Part shown: one piece after another, positions 23,977 to 34,000 of the stretch | How positions within the stretch are numbered: position 1 is the stretch's first letter | Layout of the letters: each line of letters opens with the position of its first letter | Origin: Archangium violaceum Cb vi76 | Lineage (GTDB): Bacteria; Myxococcota; Myxococcia; Myxococcales; Myxococcaceae | DNA: 64,000 nucleotides | Direction: 5' to 3' | Assembly: GCF_000733295.1 (NCBI RefSeq) | Contig: NZ_JPMI01000156.1 | Location: 1-64,000 of the forward strand | Program-made: the position numbers and the translations under genes | Notes under the pieces: generated by a model | Seen by the model: only the letters and a program-made list of their open reading frames with translations | Told to the model about the DNA's origin: nothing | Databases searched by the model: none

Positions 23977-24987
23977 TCAGCTCGCGAGCGTCGGGGCCCC
24001 GGTGAGGGCGGTGGCCTCGCTCGGACCCCGCTTCTTGCGCTCCAGGTACCAGCGGCGGAACGCCAGCGTGGCCCGGTCCGTCGCCACGCTGCGCTCCTCG
24101 GAGACCTGCGGCGATTCGACCGGGTAACTCGACTCCACCACCGCCTGGTCCTCCCGCAGGACGCGCTTGTTGAAGTGGTCCAGCAGGGCCGCGAGCGGCT
24201 GGAGCTTCAGGAAGTCGCGCGTGCTCACCAGCATCATCCGTGTGTGGTTCTCATCCACCGGCACGCACCACATGAACAGGTTCATGATGCGCTGGGGAAT
24301 GGGAATCCTCAGCGACATGCCGTTGGGCCGCAGCCAGTCCAGGTAGGCGTCCGAGGCCACTCCATCCAGCGTCCACGAGGAGCGGAATCCCGTGGGGGTG
24401 AGGTGTACCTCCATCTCCATCCTCGAGTCCGGCTTCATCCGCCGCGCCAGCGCTCCACCGATGGTGCGCCGGTGCACGAAGGGGAGGTGCGGCGAGTCCA
24501 GCATGTTCTCCATCGCCCGCGTCCAGTGTGCGTTCCACGTCTCGGCGTAGTGCCACACGTGGATGCCCCGCTGCTCCATCACGGAGGGCACGGACAGCTC
24601 TTCCGGGGCCTCCACTCCCGGGCGTGTGTAGACCCAGATGAGGCCTCCGCGCTCCTGCACCGGGAAGGCCGTGGCGGCGAAGCGCCGGCGCTTCTCCTCG
24701 GGCATGGGGTTGAGCGGAATGTGCGTGCACGCCCCGCCCGAGGCGAAGCGCCACCCGTGGAAGGGGCACTCCAGGCACCCGTCCTTGCCCACCTTCCCCA
24801 GCGACAGCTTCACCCCCCGGTGCGGACATTGATCATGCAGCGCAGACACCCGGCCCTGGGGGTCCCGGAAGAGCACGAGGCGCTCCCCCGCCAGCGTCAA
24901 CGCGTAGGGCGCCTTGCCCACTTCCTTCGACATCGCCACCGGCGTCCATACGTCCGCGAAACCCTCGTCGGCGAAACCGTGCAACAT
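23977..24987 (-). CDS. Rieske [2Fe-2S] ring-hydroxylating oxygenase, alpha-subunit type
   Basis: The product has 336 residues. The N-terminal Rieske domain has both ligand pairs: CPHRG (Cys, His) and CPFHGW (Cys, His) 19 residues apart. The C-terminal catalytic domain shows the mononuclear iron site NMLDSPHLPFVHRR with its Asp and two His. This is the layout of aromatic-ring or sterol-type Rieske oxygenases. No reductase or ferredoxin gene is adjacent, so electrons must come from elsewhere. GGAGGA lies upstream of the ATG. A TetR gene is divergent, and the AT-rich gap between them probably holds its operator. Confidence 0.92.
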   Translation of the reverse strand: MLHGFADEGFADVWTPVAMSKEVGKAPYALTLAGERLVLFRDPQGRVSALHDQCPHRGVKLSLGKVGKDGCLECPFHGWRFASGGACTHIPLNPMPEEKRRRFAATAFPVQERGGLIWVYTRPGVEAPEELSVPSVMEQRGIHVWHYAETWNAHWTRAMENMLDSPHLPFVHRRTIGGALARRMKPDSRMEMEVHLTPTGFRSSWTLDGVASDAYLDWLRPNGMSLRIPIPQRIMNLFMWCVPVDENHTRMMLVSTRDFLKLQPLAALLDHFNKRVLREDQAVVESSYPVESPQVSEERSVATDRATLAFRRWYLERKKRGPSEATALTGAPTLAS

Positions 24988-25019
24988 GAAGTCCTCCAGC
25001 AGGTACCGCTCTCGGGGAT

Positions 25020-25050
25020 AGAATATTCAGGTTGGTTTATTTAATTTCAA
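25020..25050 (-). promoter_or_regulatory. candidate promoter of the Rieske gene in an AT-rich island
   Basis: On the minus strand TTGAAA (25045-25050) and TATTCT (25020-25025) are 19 bp apart, a slightly long but acceptable sigma-70 layout. The 40-bp AT-rich patch contrasts sharply with the GC-rich surroundings. A palindrome GAATATTC (25021-25028) overlaps the -10 region and could be part of a TetR operator. Confidence 0.35.
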
Positions 25051-25126
25051 GTCGAATCGCGCTACAGGTTCGCACAGGCTCGGGAGCCGGGTGGATTTCC
25101 TACCCCACGCGGGTTATTCAGAGGGT

Positions 25127-25807
25127 ATGGCCCGGGTGAAGGGGAGCCGCAACGCCGACTACGAGAAGGAGCGCGAGCGACTGTTGCAGGCCGTTTGCGA
25201 GCGCTTGCTCGCCAGCGACGGAGCGCAGGCGAGCTTCCGCGAGCTGGCCGAGGTGGCCGGGGTGAGCGTGGCCACGCTGCGTCACTACTTCGGCTCGCGC
25301 GAGGCGTTGCTGGCGGAGGTGATGGCGGACATGCACCGGCGCGGCCTGCCCCACCTGCACGCCACCGCCACCGAGTTCCACGGCCCGGTGCGCGAGTCGC
25401 TCCGGTGGTTCCTCCAGCAACTCCTCATCGGCTGGCGCATGGGCGTGGGGACGGTGCACGCCTTCGGCCTCACCGCGAGCCTGGGCCACGAGACGCTGGG
25501 GCCCGTGTACGTGCAGGAGTTGCTGGAGCCCACGCTCCAGGCCACCGAGGCCCGGCTGTCCCGTCACATCGCGGAGGGAGAGCTGCGCCGCTGCGACGTG
25601 CGCCACGCCGCGCTGGAGCTGGTGTGCCCGGTGGTGCTCGGCCTGCTGCACCAGGTTCAACTGGCGGGCTCGCGCTGCCGTCCGCTGGACGTGGAGCGCT
25701 TCCTGGCGGACCACCTGGACACCTTCCTCCGCGCCCATGCCCCGGAGCCCGGGCCCCCGGCTCGAGAGCGAAGTCCAACCGAGCCGCTCAAGGCACGCCG
25801 AGGATGA
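25127..25807 (+). CDS. TetR/AcrR-family transcriptional regulator
   Basis: The product has 226 residues. The N-terminal HTH is clear (SFRELAEVAGVSVATLRHYF, followed by GSREALLAEVM). The C-terminal ligand-binding half is all-helical with no assigned ligand. ATG 25127 is preferred for its GAGGG ribosome site; an upstream frame opening at 25091 has none. Divergent arrangement with the Rieske oxygenase suggests it represses that gene until an aromatic or hydrophobic substrate is present. The 3' end overlaps the convergent gene by 20 bp. Confidence 0.9.
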   Translation: MARVKGSRNADYEKERERLLQAVCERLLASDGAQASFRELAEVAGVSVATLRHYFGSREALLAEVMADMHRRGLPHLHATATEFHGPVRESLRWFLQQLLIGWRMGVGTVHAFGLTASLGHETLGPVYVQELLEPTLQATEARLSRHIAEGELRRCDVRHAALELVCPVVLGLLHQVQLAGSRCRPLDVERFLADHLDTFLRAHAPEPGPPARERSPTEPLKARRG

Positions 25808-26339
25808 GCCCGAGCGTGGCCAGCGTCATCCCGGTGCCCTGCTTCGCGAGCGCGGGCGGAATGTCGAGGATGACGGGCCGCTCCGGCGCGCCTCCGCAGC
25901 TGCGCGAGCCCACGTAGCTCCCGTCCTTCGTCGCCTTCAGGTCGTAGCTGCACGGGCCCACCGTCCCGGTGAGCTCCTCCTTGCTGAGGTTCAGCTCCGA
26001 GAGCCGGCCGTAGAAGGAGCCCCGCGCGCGGGTGACGCCGTTGTCGTCCTCGAAGCTCATCCGCGTCAGCTCCCGGCCCACGGTGCCGCCCAACTCCTGG
26101 CCGTTGAGGCCGAGGAACACCGTCTGGCCAAAGGCCCTCCCGCGCAGCGTCTTTCCATCGCGCGAGAGCTGGAGGTCGGGGCCGGAGACGCTGTCGCCCG
26201 TCACGCGAGCCGTGATGGCGGCGTTCGGGGTGCGCAGGTAGAGGTACTGCTTCCCGCCCTGCGCGGTCGCCGTTCCCACCGCGAGCAGGGCCGTCATCCC
26301 GAGCGCTCGACCGATTCGCTGGGTGTTCGAGGAGCTCAT
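25788..26339 (-). CDS. secreted hypothetical protein
   Basis: The product has 183 residues. A plausible signal peptide covers the first 27 residues (IGRALGMTALLAVGTATAQG). The mature part looks beta-rich with repeated Gly/Asp turns (RVTGDSVSGPDLQLSRDGK, YGRLSELNLSKEELTGTVG). Two Cys (PCSYDL and RSCGG) may pair. No family is recognised. ATG 26339 gives the signal peptide; the longer frame above has no support. It overlaps the TetR gene tail-to-tail. Confidence 0.65.
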   Translation of the reverse strand: MSSSNTQRIGRALGMTALLAVGTATAQGGKQYLYLRTPNAAITARVTGDSVSGPDLQLSRDGKTLRGRAFGQTVFLGLNGQELGGTVGRELTRMSFEDDNGVTRARGSFYGRLSELNLSKEELTGTVGPCSYDLKATKDGSYVGSRSCGGAPERPVILDIPPALAKQGTGMTLATLGLILGVP

Positions 26340-26749
26340 ACCGGGAGGATAGGAACGGGGGCACCTCCGTGTGCCGGACCCCTCGGCCGCCCGCTCGTGG
26401 GGAGGCGGGGATGGCGGGCTCCGCCAGGACGGCGCGGCGGGCGTCCGCCCGGTTGCCGGGTGAGCCCGGGACATGGCCCCCCGGGACAGGTACCCATGGC
26501 TCTCCTCCTCCGGGGCATCCTCATGTCGACCCTGAGCGCGGGGGCTCGCGCCTGACGGTGGTGGGCGTGACGGACCTCGAGGGCGGGCGGATGGAGCCGT
26601 CCCATGCGTGCCGGCCGGACGTGGCGCTCACGTACGCGCGGTGTTCACGGGTTGTCCTGCCTCCGAGGGATGCGTTGCCCCTGCTTCCTCTCCGGCGGTA
26701 GCCTGTGTCCGTGCCTTCCTCGTCCCAAGGCCGGGCCGCCTCCGGGCCC
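26340..26749. other. 410-bp gap, no gene supported
   Basis: The gap lies between the divergent genes at 26339 and 26750. A plus-strand frame of 110 codons is open at 26369-26701. It is Pro/Arg/Gly-rich, has no ribosome site and looks like chance in GC-rich DNA. No terminator or known repeat is seen. Confidence 0.5.
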
Positions 26750-27142
26750 ATGCGTGTCCTCTTCGTGGCGGACGACCCCGTGCTGCGCGACTCCGCCCGC
26801 AGGGAGCTGTCGCCGGCCTTCGAGCTGCTCCCCGTCAACACCTTCGCCCTGGCCCTGCCCCTGCTCGACCTCGAGCCGGCGCCCACCGTCATCGTCCTCG
26901 ACCTGGGGCTGGCGGACGCCCGCGGCGCGGCGGACTTCCTCGCCACCCTGGTGGAGCGCAACTACCCCGGTCCGCGCGTTCTTTTGTCCAGCAAGTTCCG
27001 CCCCGAGGAGGCCTCCACCCTCAGCCAGGCCAGCATCATCCACTTCGCGCTCGCCACGCCGTGGGCCGCCGGTGAGCTGCGTGCCTTCGTGGAGGCCGCG
27101 CTCGGCTTCCGCCCCTTCCCGAGCGCCCTTCACGCCAGCTGA
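26750..27142 (+). CDS. single-domain response-regulator receiver, degenerate
   Basis: The product has 130 residues. The receiver fold is recognisable: acidic pair in VLFVADDPVL, phospho-acceptor Asp in VIVLDLGLAD, and Ser of strand 4 in VLLSSKF. The invariant Lys of strand 5 (usually KP) is replaced in FALATPWAAG, so phosphorylation chemistry may be impaired. There is no output domain. ATG 26750 is chosen; the GTG at 26705 adds 15 low-complexity residues. No kinase is adjacent. Confidence 0.75.
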   Translation: MRVLFVADDPVLRDSARRELSPAFELLPVNTFALALPLLDLEPAPTVIVLDLGLADARGAADFLATLVERNYPGPRVLLSSKFRPEEASTLSQASIIHFALATPWAAGELRAFVEAALGFRPFPSALHAS

Positions 27143-27253
27143 TGTCTGGTGGCAGGCGGCCAATCGGGCTCCGCCACGATGTCCTGCGCGCGCCCGCGCT
27201 TCGCATTATCCTGGCGCCGTTCCCCGAAAGTGTTTCGAGAAGAGTGGTGCCCC

Positions 27254-27808
27254 GTGCCGTCGTGGTGGAAGGTTGCCAAGAGGAAGCTCCGGCGTGCGCG
27301 CGCGCGATTGCTGCGCGGCTCGGGGGCTCCGGGTGAGATCGCCGGTGGCATGGCGCTCGGGTTGTTCATCGCCGTGCTGCCCGTCATGGGACTCCAGCTT
27401 CCCCTGGCCCTCGCCACCGCCGAGCTGGTGCGCCGGCTGACGCACTTCCAGCTCTCGCGCGTCGCCGCCGCCGCGGGCGTGTGGCTCAACAACCCCGTCA
27501 CCGCCGCTCCCGTCTACGGCCTGTGCTACCTCATCGGCCGCCCCATCGCGCACCGCCTCCTCCCGGCTCCTCCCCAGTCCGTGGCGACGGCCGGCGCGGG
27601 CTCGTTCGACCTGAGCGCGCTGTCCTTCTCCGGCCCGGATGCGCTCGAGGTGGGGCTCGGCCTCGTCATCGGCGGCGTCGTGCTGGGCGTGCCCACCGCG
27701 TGGGTCGGCTACCGCATCACCTACGGCATGGTGTCCCGCCACCAGGCCGCTCGTCAGCAGCGCCGGGCCCGCAGGGCTCGTGGCCTGAAGCTCGCCCCCG
27801 AGGCGTAG
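27254..27808 (+). CDS. DUF2062 membrane protein
   Basis: The product has 184 residues. After a basic amphipathic start (WWKVAKRKLRRARARLLR) there are helices around GMALGLFIAVLPVMGLQLPL, GVWLNNPVTAAPVYGLCYLIG and VGLGLVIGGVVLGVPTAWVG. The segment WLNNPVTAAPVY is the DUF2062 signature. Members are inner-membrane proteins of unknown role, sometimes linked to glycosyltransferases. GTG 27254 fits the family start; the upstream frame is unlike protein. Confidence 0.88.
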   Translation: MPSWWKVAKRKLRRARARLLRGSGAPGEIAGGMALGLFIAVLPVMGLQLPLALATAELVRRLTHFQLSRVAAAAGVWLNNPVTAAPVYGLCYLIGRPIAHRLLPAPPQSVATAGAGSFDLSALSFSGPDALEVGLGLVIGGVVLGVPTAWVGYRITYGMVSRHQAARQQRRARRARGLKLAPEA

Positions 27809-27932
27809 GCGCCCGCGCGGCCCGGCCTCCGCCTGGTGGAGCCCGGATTCCGTCCTCGCTGGAGGAGCGGTAGAAAAAAGCATCTGTCGTATTTGAACCC
27901 ACATGCGTCAGGGCACTACGATTTCAACCAGG

Positions 27933-27946
27933 TGACACTTTTGTCA
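27933..27946. promoter_or_regulatory. palindrome upstream of the metalloprotease gene
   Basis: TGACA-CTTT-TGTCA lies about 120 bp before the protease start in an AT-richer stretch. It could be a regulator site. There is no second copy and no linked regulator gene, so this is weak. Confidence 0.3.
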
Positions 27947-28067
27947 TCCGGGAGTGGCCCGAGATGAGCGGACGCCCTGGTGCGTGCGCCGGGGTGGGTT
28001 CTCAGGTCGCTAGAAGTCTCGAGGACGCTCCCCTCTTCGCAGTCGTATGCACAGGGAGCTCCCCCAC

Positions 28068-31000
28068 GTGAGACGGTTGGTTGCCACGCTGTCAGGGCTG
28101 GCGCTGGTGTTGTCGGGCACAGGCGCCGCGGCCCGGTCGTTACCGAACTACGATGCACTGCAGGACGTGAAACCCACGGGCCGGAGTTTCAGGCCGGTGG
28201 AGGAGCCGGGGACGCGCGTTGCCCATCGGGACGAGCGGACGGATTCACCCACGTTCCTCTGGGTCAACAAGGGCAGTGCCTCCGCGAAGCGGGTGGCGCC
28301 CTTCGCGCGCATGGCGCCGGAGAAGGCCGCCCTGGCGCAGCTCTCCGAGCACGCCAGCGCCTATGGCCTGAGCTCCTTCGAGTCGGCGGGGGCGCGGGTG
28401 GAGTCCATCAGCGAGAACGCGCAGGGCGTCAAGGTGGTGACGCTCACCCAGGAGGCGGCGGGCATCGAGGTCTTCCGCCAGTCGCTCCGCCTGCTGCTCA
28501 ACCGGAGCAATGATCTGGTGGCCGTCTCCGGCTCCCTGTCCAAGCACGTCTCCGCGGACGTGCCCGCCTCGAAGGTGCGCTTCCAGCTGACGGCCTCCGA
28601 GGCCATTGCCCTGGCCTACCGGGACCTGACCGGAAGCGAGATGGACAAGAGCCTGCTCGCGCGAGTTGACGCGAAGCGGGATGCCGGCGGCTACGTCCAT
28701 TACGAGCCGGTGTCCTATGCGCGCCCGCTGGCGGAGCGGCTCCTCATCCCGGCGCGGGCGAAGCAGGTGCTCTTCCCGCTGCCGGGCGGACTGGTCCCCG
28801 CGTACTACGTGGAGCTCAACACGGGACGCGCGGACAGCAAGGAGTCGGACTTCTACTCCTACGTCGTGTCCGCGGCCGATGGCCGGTTGCTGATGCGCAA
28901 CAACCTGACGGCGGACGCGGAGTACTCCTACCGCGTCTTCGCGGACAGCACGCCGCCGTACACCCCGCATGACGGCCCCTCGGGCACCAACGCCACGCCG
29001 CACCCCACGGGGACGCCGAGCGGCTTCATCCCCGCGTTCGTTCCGCCCGCGCTGGTCACCCTGCAGAACGCCCCCTTCAGCCGGAACGACCCCTGGCTGC
29101 CGGACGGCGCCACGGTGACCACCGGTAACAACGTGGACGCGTACGCGGACCTCGTCGCGCCGGACAACTACAACACGGGCGACCTGCGCCCCAGCGTCAC
29201 CGCGCCGGGCGTGTTCGACCGGACGATGCTCTTCGACATCGAGCCGAATGCCGATTCGGAGCAGATCGCCGCGGCCACCACCAGCCTGTTCTTCCTGAAC
29301 AACTGGCTGCATGACTGGTTCTACGACTCGGGCTTCGACGAGGCCTCCGGCAACGCGCAGACGAGCAACTACGGCCGCGGAGGCCTGGGCAACGACGCCA
29401 TCCGTGCGCAGGCGCAGGACTACAGCGGCCTCAACAACGCCAACATGTCCACGCCGGCGGACGGCGCGTCCCCGCGCATGCAGATGTACCGCTTCACCGG
29501 CCGCAACGCGCTCGTGAAGGTGCAAGCGCCCGCGAGCATCGCGCGTGACATCCAGGCGGGCGTCGCCGCCGAATTCGGTCCGCAGTCCTTCGACGTCGGC
29601 GGTGAGGTGGTGTCCGCCCTGGACGGCGTCGACACCAGTACCGACGCGTGCACCGCGCTGTCGAACGCGGCGGAAGTGGCCGGGAAGATCGCGCTGATCG
29701 ACCGTGGCAACTGCGACTTCACCGCCAAGGTGACGAACGCGCAGAACGCGGGGGCTCTCGGCGTCATCATCGCGGACAACGTGGATGGGTGGATCACCAA
29801 CATGGGGGGGGTCTCCACCACCATCACCATTCCCACGCTGCGCCTCACGAAGGCGGAGGGCGCGGTGCTGCGCGGCGCCACCGGGGTCTACGTGCGGCTG
29901 TTCCGCGCGTCGCCCCTGAGCCTGGACGGCACGGTGGACAACATCATCGTGGCCCATGAGTGGGGCCACTACATCAGCAACCGCCTCATCGCCAACTCGG
30001 CCGGTCTGGTCAACAACCAGGGCCGCGCCATGGGCGAGGGCTGGGGTGACTTCACCGCGCTGCTGATGGTGACGCGCGAGGAGGACGCCCTGGTCGCCGC
30101 CAACGCGAACTGGAATGGTGCCTACGGCGCGGCCGAGTACGCCACGCGTGGCAGCTCCCCGGACTCCGCCTTCTTCGGCATCCGCCGCGTGACGTACTCG
30201 GCGGACCTGGCCAAGAACGCCCTGATGTTCCGCCACATCTCCGACGGCGTGGCGCTGCCCGCCACGGCGCCCATGGCCCCGGCCGGCGTCAACTCCCAGG
30301 TCCACAACTCCGGTGAGGTGTGGGCCACCATGCTGTGGGAGTGCTACGTGTCGCTGCTGCGCGCGCATCCCTTCGCGGAGGCGCAGCGCCGCATGAAGAG
30401 CTACCTGGTGAACGGGTTCAAGATGACGCCCGCGGCGCCCACCTACCTGGAGGCGCGTGACGCCATCATCGCGGCGGCCACCGCCAACGACCCGGCCGAT
30501 GGCGAGCGCTTCTGGAAGGCCTTCGCCCGGCGCGGCGCGGGCGTGGGCGCGGTGGCTCCGGACCGCTACTCCACCAACCACGCCGGTGTGGTGGAGAGCT
30601 TCAGCGTCGGGACGAATCTGGAGCTCGTCTCCGCCCTGTTCGCCGACGACGTGGCGAGCGGCTCCTGCGACAAGGACGGCGTCCTGGACAATGGGGAGAC
30701 GGGCCGCATCATCGTCACCGTGCGCAACACGGGCTCGACGGCGGCCAGCAACACCAGCGTCACCGTGCTCTCTCCCTCTCCTGGCGTGACGATGGGCAAC
30801 GGGGGCTTCTTGCGCTTCCCGGTGATTCCCGTGGGAGAGGAGGCGGAGGTGTCCATTCCCGTGACGCTCCGCGGCGCGACGAAGGGGCAGATCGCCTCCT
30901 TCAACCTCGCCTTCCGTGACGAGGGCCAGGCGGTTCCGGGTGACAAGGTGCACTCGTTCGGCATCAAGACGCAGTACGACGAGGCGCCGGCCACTTCCGC

Positions 31001-34000
31001 CACGGAGACGGTGGATGGCCGTTCGCCGCCGTGGAACGTCGAGTATGACCCCGCGCTGACCCCGGGCGCCTTCGGGATCGTCGAGTTCATCGCCGACCTC
31101 AACCGGGCCTTCTTCGGCCCGGACCTGGGTGCCGCGAGCGACCTGCGCCTCATCACCCCGCCGCTCCAGGTGAGCGCCACGGAGCCGCTCGTCGTCTCCT
31201 TCCGCCACGCGTATGCCTTCGAGTCCGACACCACCGGCGACTACGACGGTGCCGTCATCGAGCTCTCCAGCGATGGAGGGGCGACGTGGGTGGACATTGG
31301 TACCCCCCTGTACGGCGGTACGCTCGCCAACTACACGGGCAACCTGAACCCGCTGAAGGGCCGGTCCGCCATCGTGGGAGCGTCCGCGGGATTCCCCACG
31401 TTCGTGGCCGCGACGCTGGACCTGGGCACCACCTACGCGGGCCAGACGGTGCGGATCCGCTTCCGCGTCGGCTCCGACAATAGCGCCGCGGGGACGGGCT
31501 GGTTGCTGGATGACCTGGCCTTCACCGGCATCGTGGGCACGCCGTTCACGGGCATCGTCGATGAGGATGGCGTGTGCGTGAACCGTGCGCCCGTGGCCAA
31601 CGCCGGCGCGGACCTGACGGCGAACGAGCGCTCGCGCGTGACGCTGTCCGGCAGCGCGTCGGACGCGGATGGGGACGTCCTGAGCTACAGCTGGACGCAG
31701 GTGTCCGGCCCGGCGGCGGTGCTCGAGGGCGCCACTACGAGCACCCCGTCCTTCACGGTCCCCGAGGTGACCAGTGACACGGACATGGTGCTGCGGCTGA
31801 CCGTCAGCGATGGCACGCTCACCGCCAGCGACACCGTGACGGTGCGCGTGTTGAACGTCAACCGTGCGCCCACGGTGAACGCGGGCCTGGATGGCTCGGC
31901 CAGCGAGCGGAGCAGCCACACGCTGTCCGGCTCCGCGAGCGACGCGGATGGGGACACCCTCAGCTACCTCTGGACGCAGGTGTCCGGCACGCCGGTGGCG
32001 CTGAACAACTACGACAAGGCGTCCGCCACCTTCGCCACGCCGGAGGTGCTGTTCGACGAGGTGCTCACCTTCCGCCTGACGGTGAGCGACGGTCAGAACA
32101 GCGTCAGCGACACGGTGGACGTGGTCATCCACGACGTGAACCGCGCGCCGGTGGTGACGGCGTCCTCGGTGACGGTGGACGAGCGCAGCACGGCCACGCT
32201 CGAGGCCACCGCCTCGGACGCGGATGGTGATGCGCTGACGTATAGCTGGACGCAGGTGTCCGGCACGCCGGTGACGCTCTCCGGGGCGAACACGGCGACG
32301 GCCACCTTCTCCACGGGCGAGGTGAGCGCCGACAGCGTGCTCACCTTCCGCGTGACGGTGAGCGACGGCAAGGCCACGGCCACCCAGGACGTGGTGGTGA
32401 ACGTGCGCCACGTCAACCTCGCGCCCACGGTGAACGCGGGCGTGGATGGCTCCGTGAACGAGCGCGAGTCCTACACGCTCTCGGGCTCCGCGAGCGACGC
32501 GGACGGGGACACGCTGAGCTACAGCTGGGTGCAGGTGTCCGGCACGGCGGTGGCGCTGACGGGTGCCACCTCGGCGACGGCCAGCTTCACCGCGCCGGAG
32601 ACGGATTCCGGTGAGACGCTCACCTTCCGCGTGACGGTGAGCGACGGCAGGGCGAGCGCCAGCGACACGGTGAACGTGGGGGTGGTGCCGGTGAACCGCG
32701 CGCCGGTGGTGACGGCGTCCTCGGTGACGGTGGACGAGCGGAGCACCGCCTCCCTCGTGGCCACCGCGTCGGACCCGGACGGTGATGCGCTGACCTACAG
32801 CTGGACGCAGGTGTCCGGCTCGACAGTCACGCTCTCCGGTGCCGACACGGCGACGGCCACCTTCTCCACGGGCGAGGTGAGCGCCGATAGCGTGCTCACC
32901 TTCCGCGTGACGGTGAGCGACGGCAAGGGTGGCACTGCCTCCCGCGACGTGACGGTGAACGTGCGCCAGGTCAACCGCGCGCCCACGGCCAACGCGGGCG
33001 TGGACGGCGTCGTGAACGAGCGGAGCAGCTACACGCTGAGCGGCTCCGCGAGCGACGAGGACGGGGACACGTTGAGCTACAGCTGGGTGCAGGTGTCCGG
33101 CACTCCGGTGGCGCTGACGGGTGCCACCTCGGCGACGGCGGCCTTCACCGCGCCGGAGACGGTCTCCGGCGAGACGCTCACCTTCCGTCTGACGGTGAGC
33201 GACGGCAAGGCGAGCGCCAGCGACACGGTGAACGTGATGGTCGACCCGGTGAACCGCGCGCCGGTGGTGACGGTGCCCGCGGTGACGGTGGACGAGCGCA
33301 GCACGGCCACGCTCGAGGCCACCGCCTCGGACCCGGACGGTGACGCGCTGACCTATAGCTGGACGCAGGTGTCCGGCACGCCGGTGGCGCTCTCCGGGGC
33401 CAGCACGGCCCGGGTCACCTTCTCCACGGGCGAGGTGAGCGCCGACAGCGTGCTCACCTTCCGCGTGACGGTGTTCGACGGCTTCACCAGCACCAGCTAC
33501 GACGTGGCGGTGACGGTGCGCAACGTCACCACCAACCGCGCGCCCACGGTGAACGCGGGCGTGGATGGCACCGCGAACGAGCGGAGCGTCTACACGCTGA
33601 GCGGCTCCGCGAGCGACGCGGACGGGGACGCTCTCAGCTACGCCTGGGTGCAGGTGTCCGGTACCCCGGTGGCGCTGACCGGTGCCAACACGGCGTCCGC
33701 CAGCTTCACCGCGCCGGAGACGGATTCCGGCGAGACGCTCTCCTTCGTGCTGACGGTGAGCGACGGCACGGCGAGCGTGAGCGACACGGTGAACGTGGGG
33801 GTGGTGCCGGTGAACCGCGCGCCGGTGGTGACGGCGTCTCCGGTGACGGTGGACGAGCGGAGCACCGCCTCCCTCGTGGCCACCGCGTCTGACCCGGACG
33901 GTCACGCGCTGACCTACAGCTGGACGCAGGTGTCCGGCCCGGCGGTGGAGCTCTCCGGTGCCAACACCGCGACGGCCACCTTCCCCACGGGGGAGGTGCC

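Noticed and set aside
26369-26701. A 110-codon plus-strand frame in the gap after the secreted protein gene
   Set aside because: Pro/Arg/Gly-rich, with no ribosome site and no recognisable fold.
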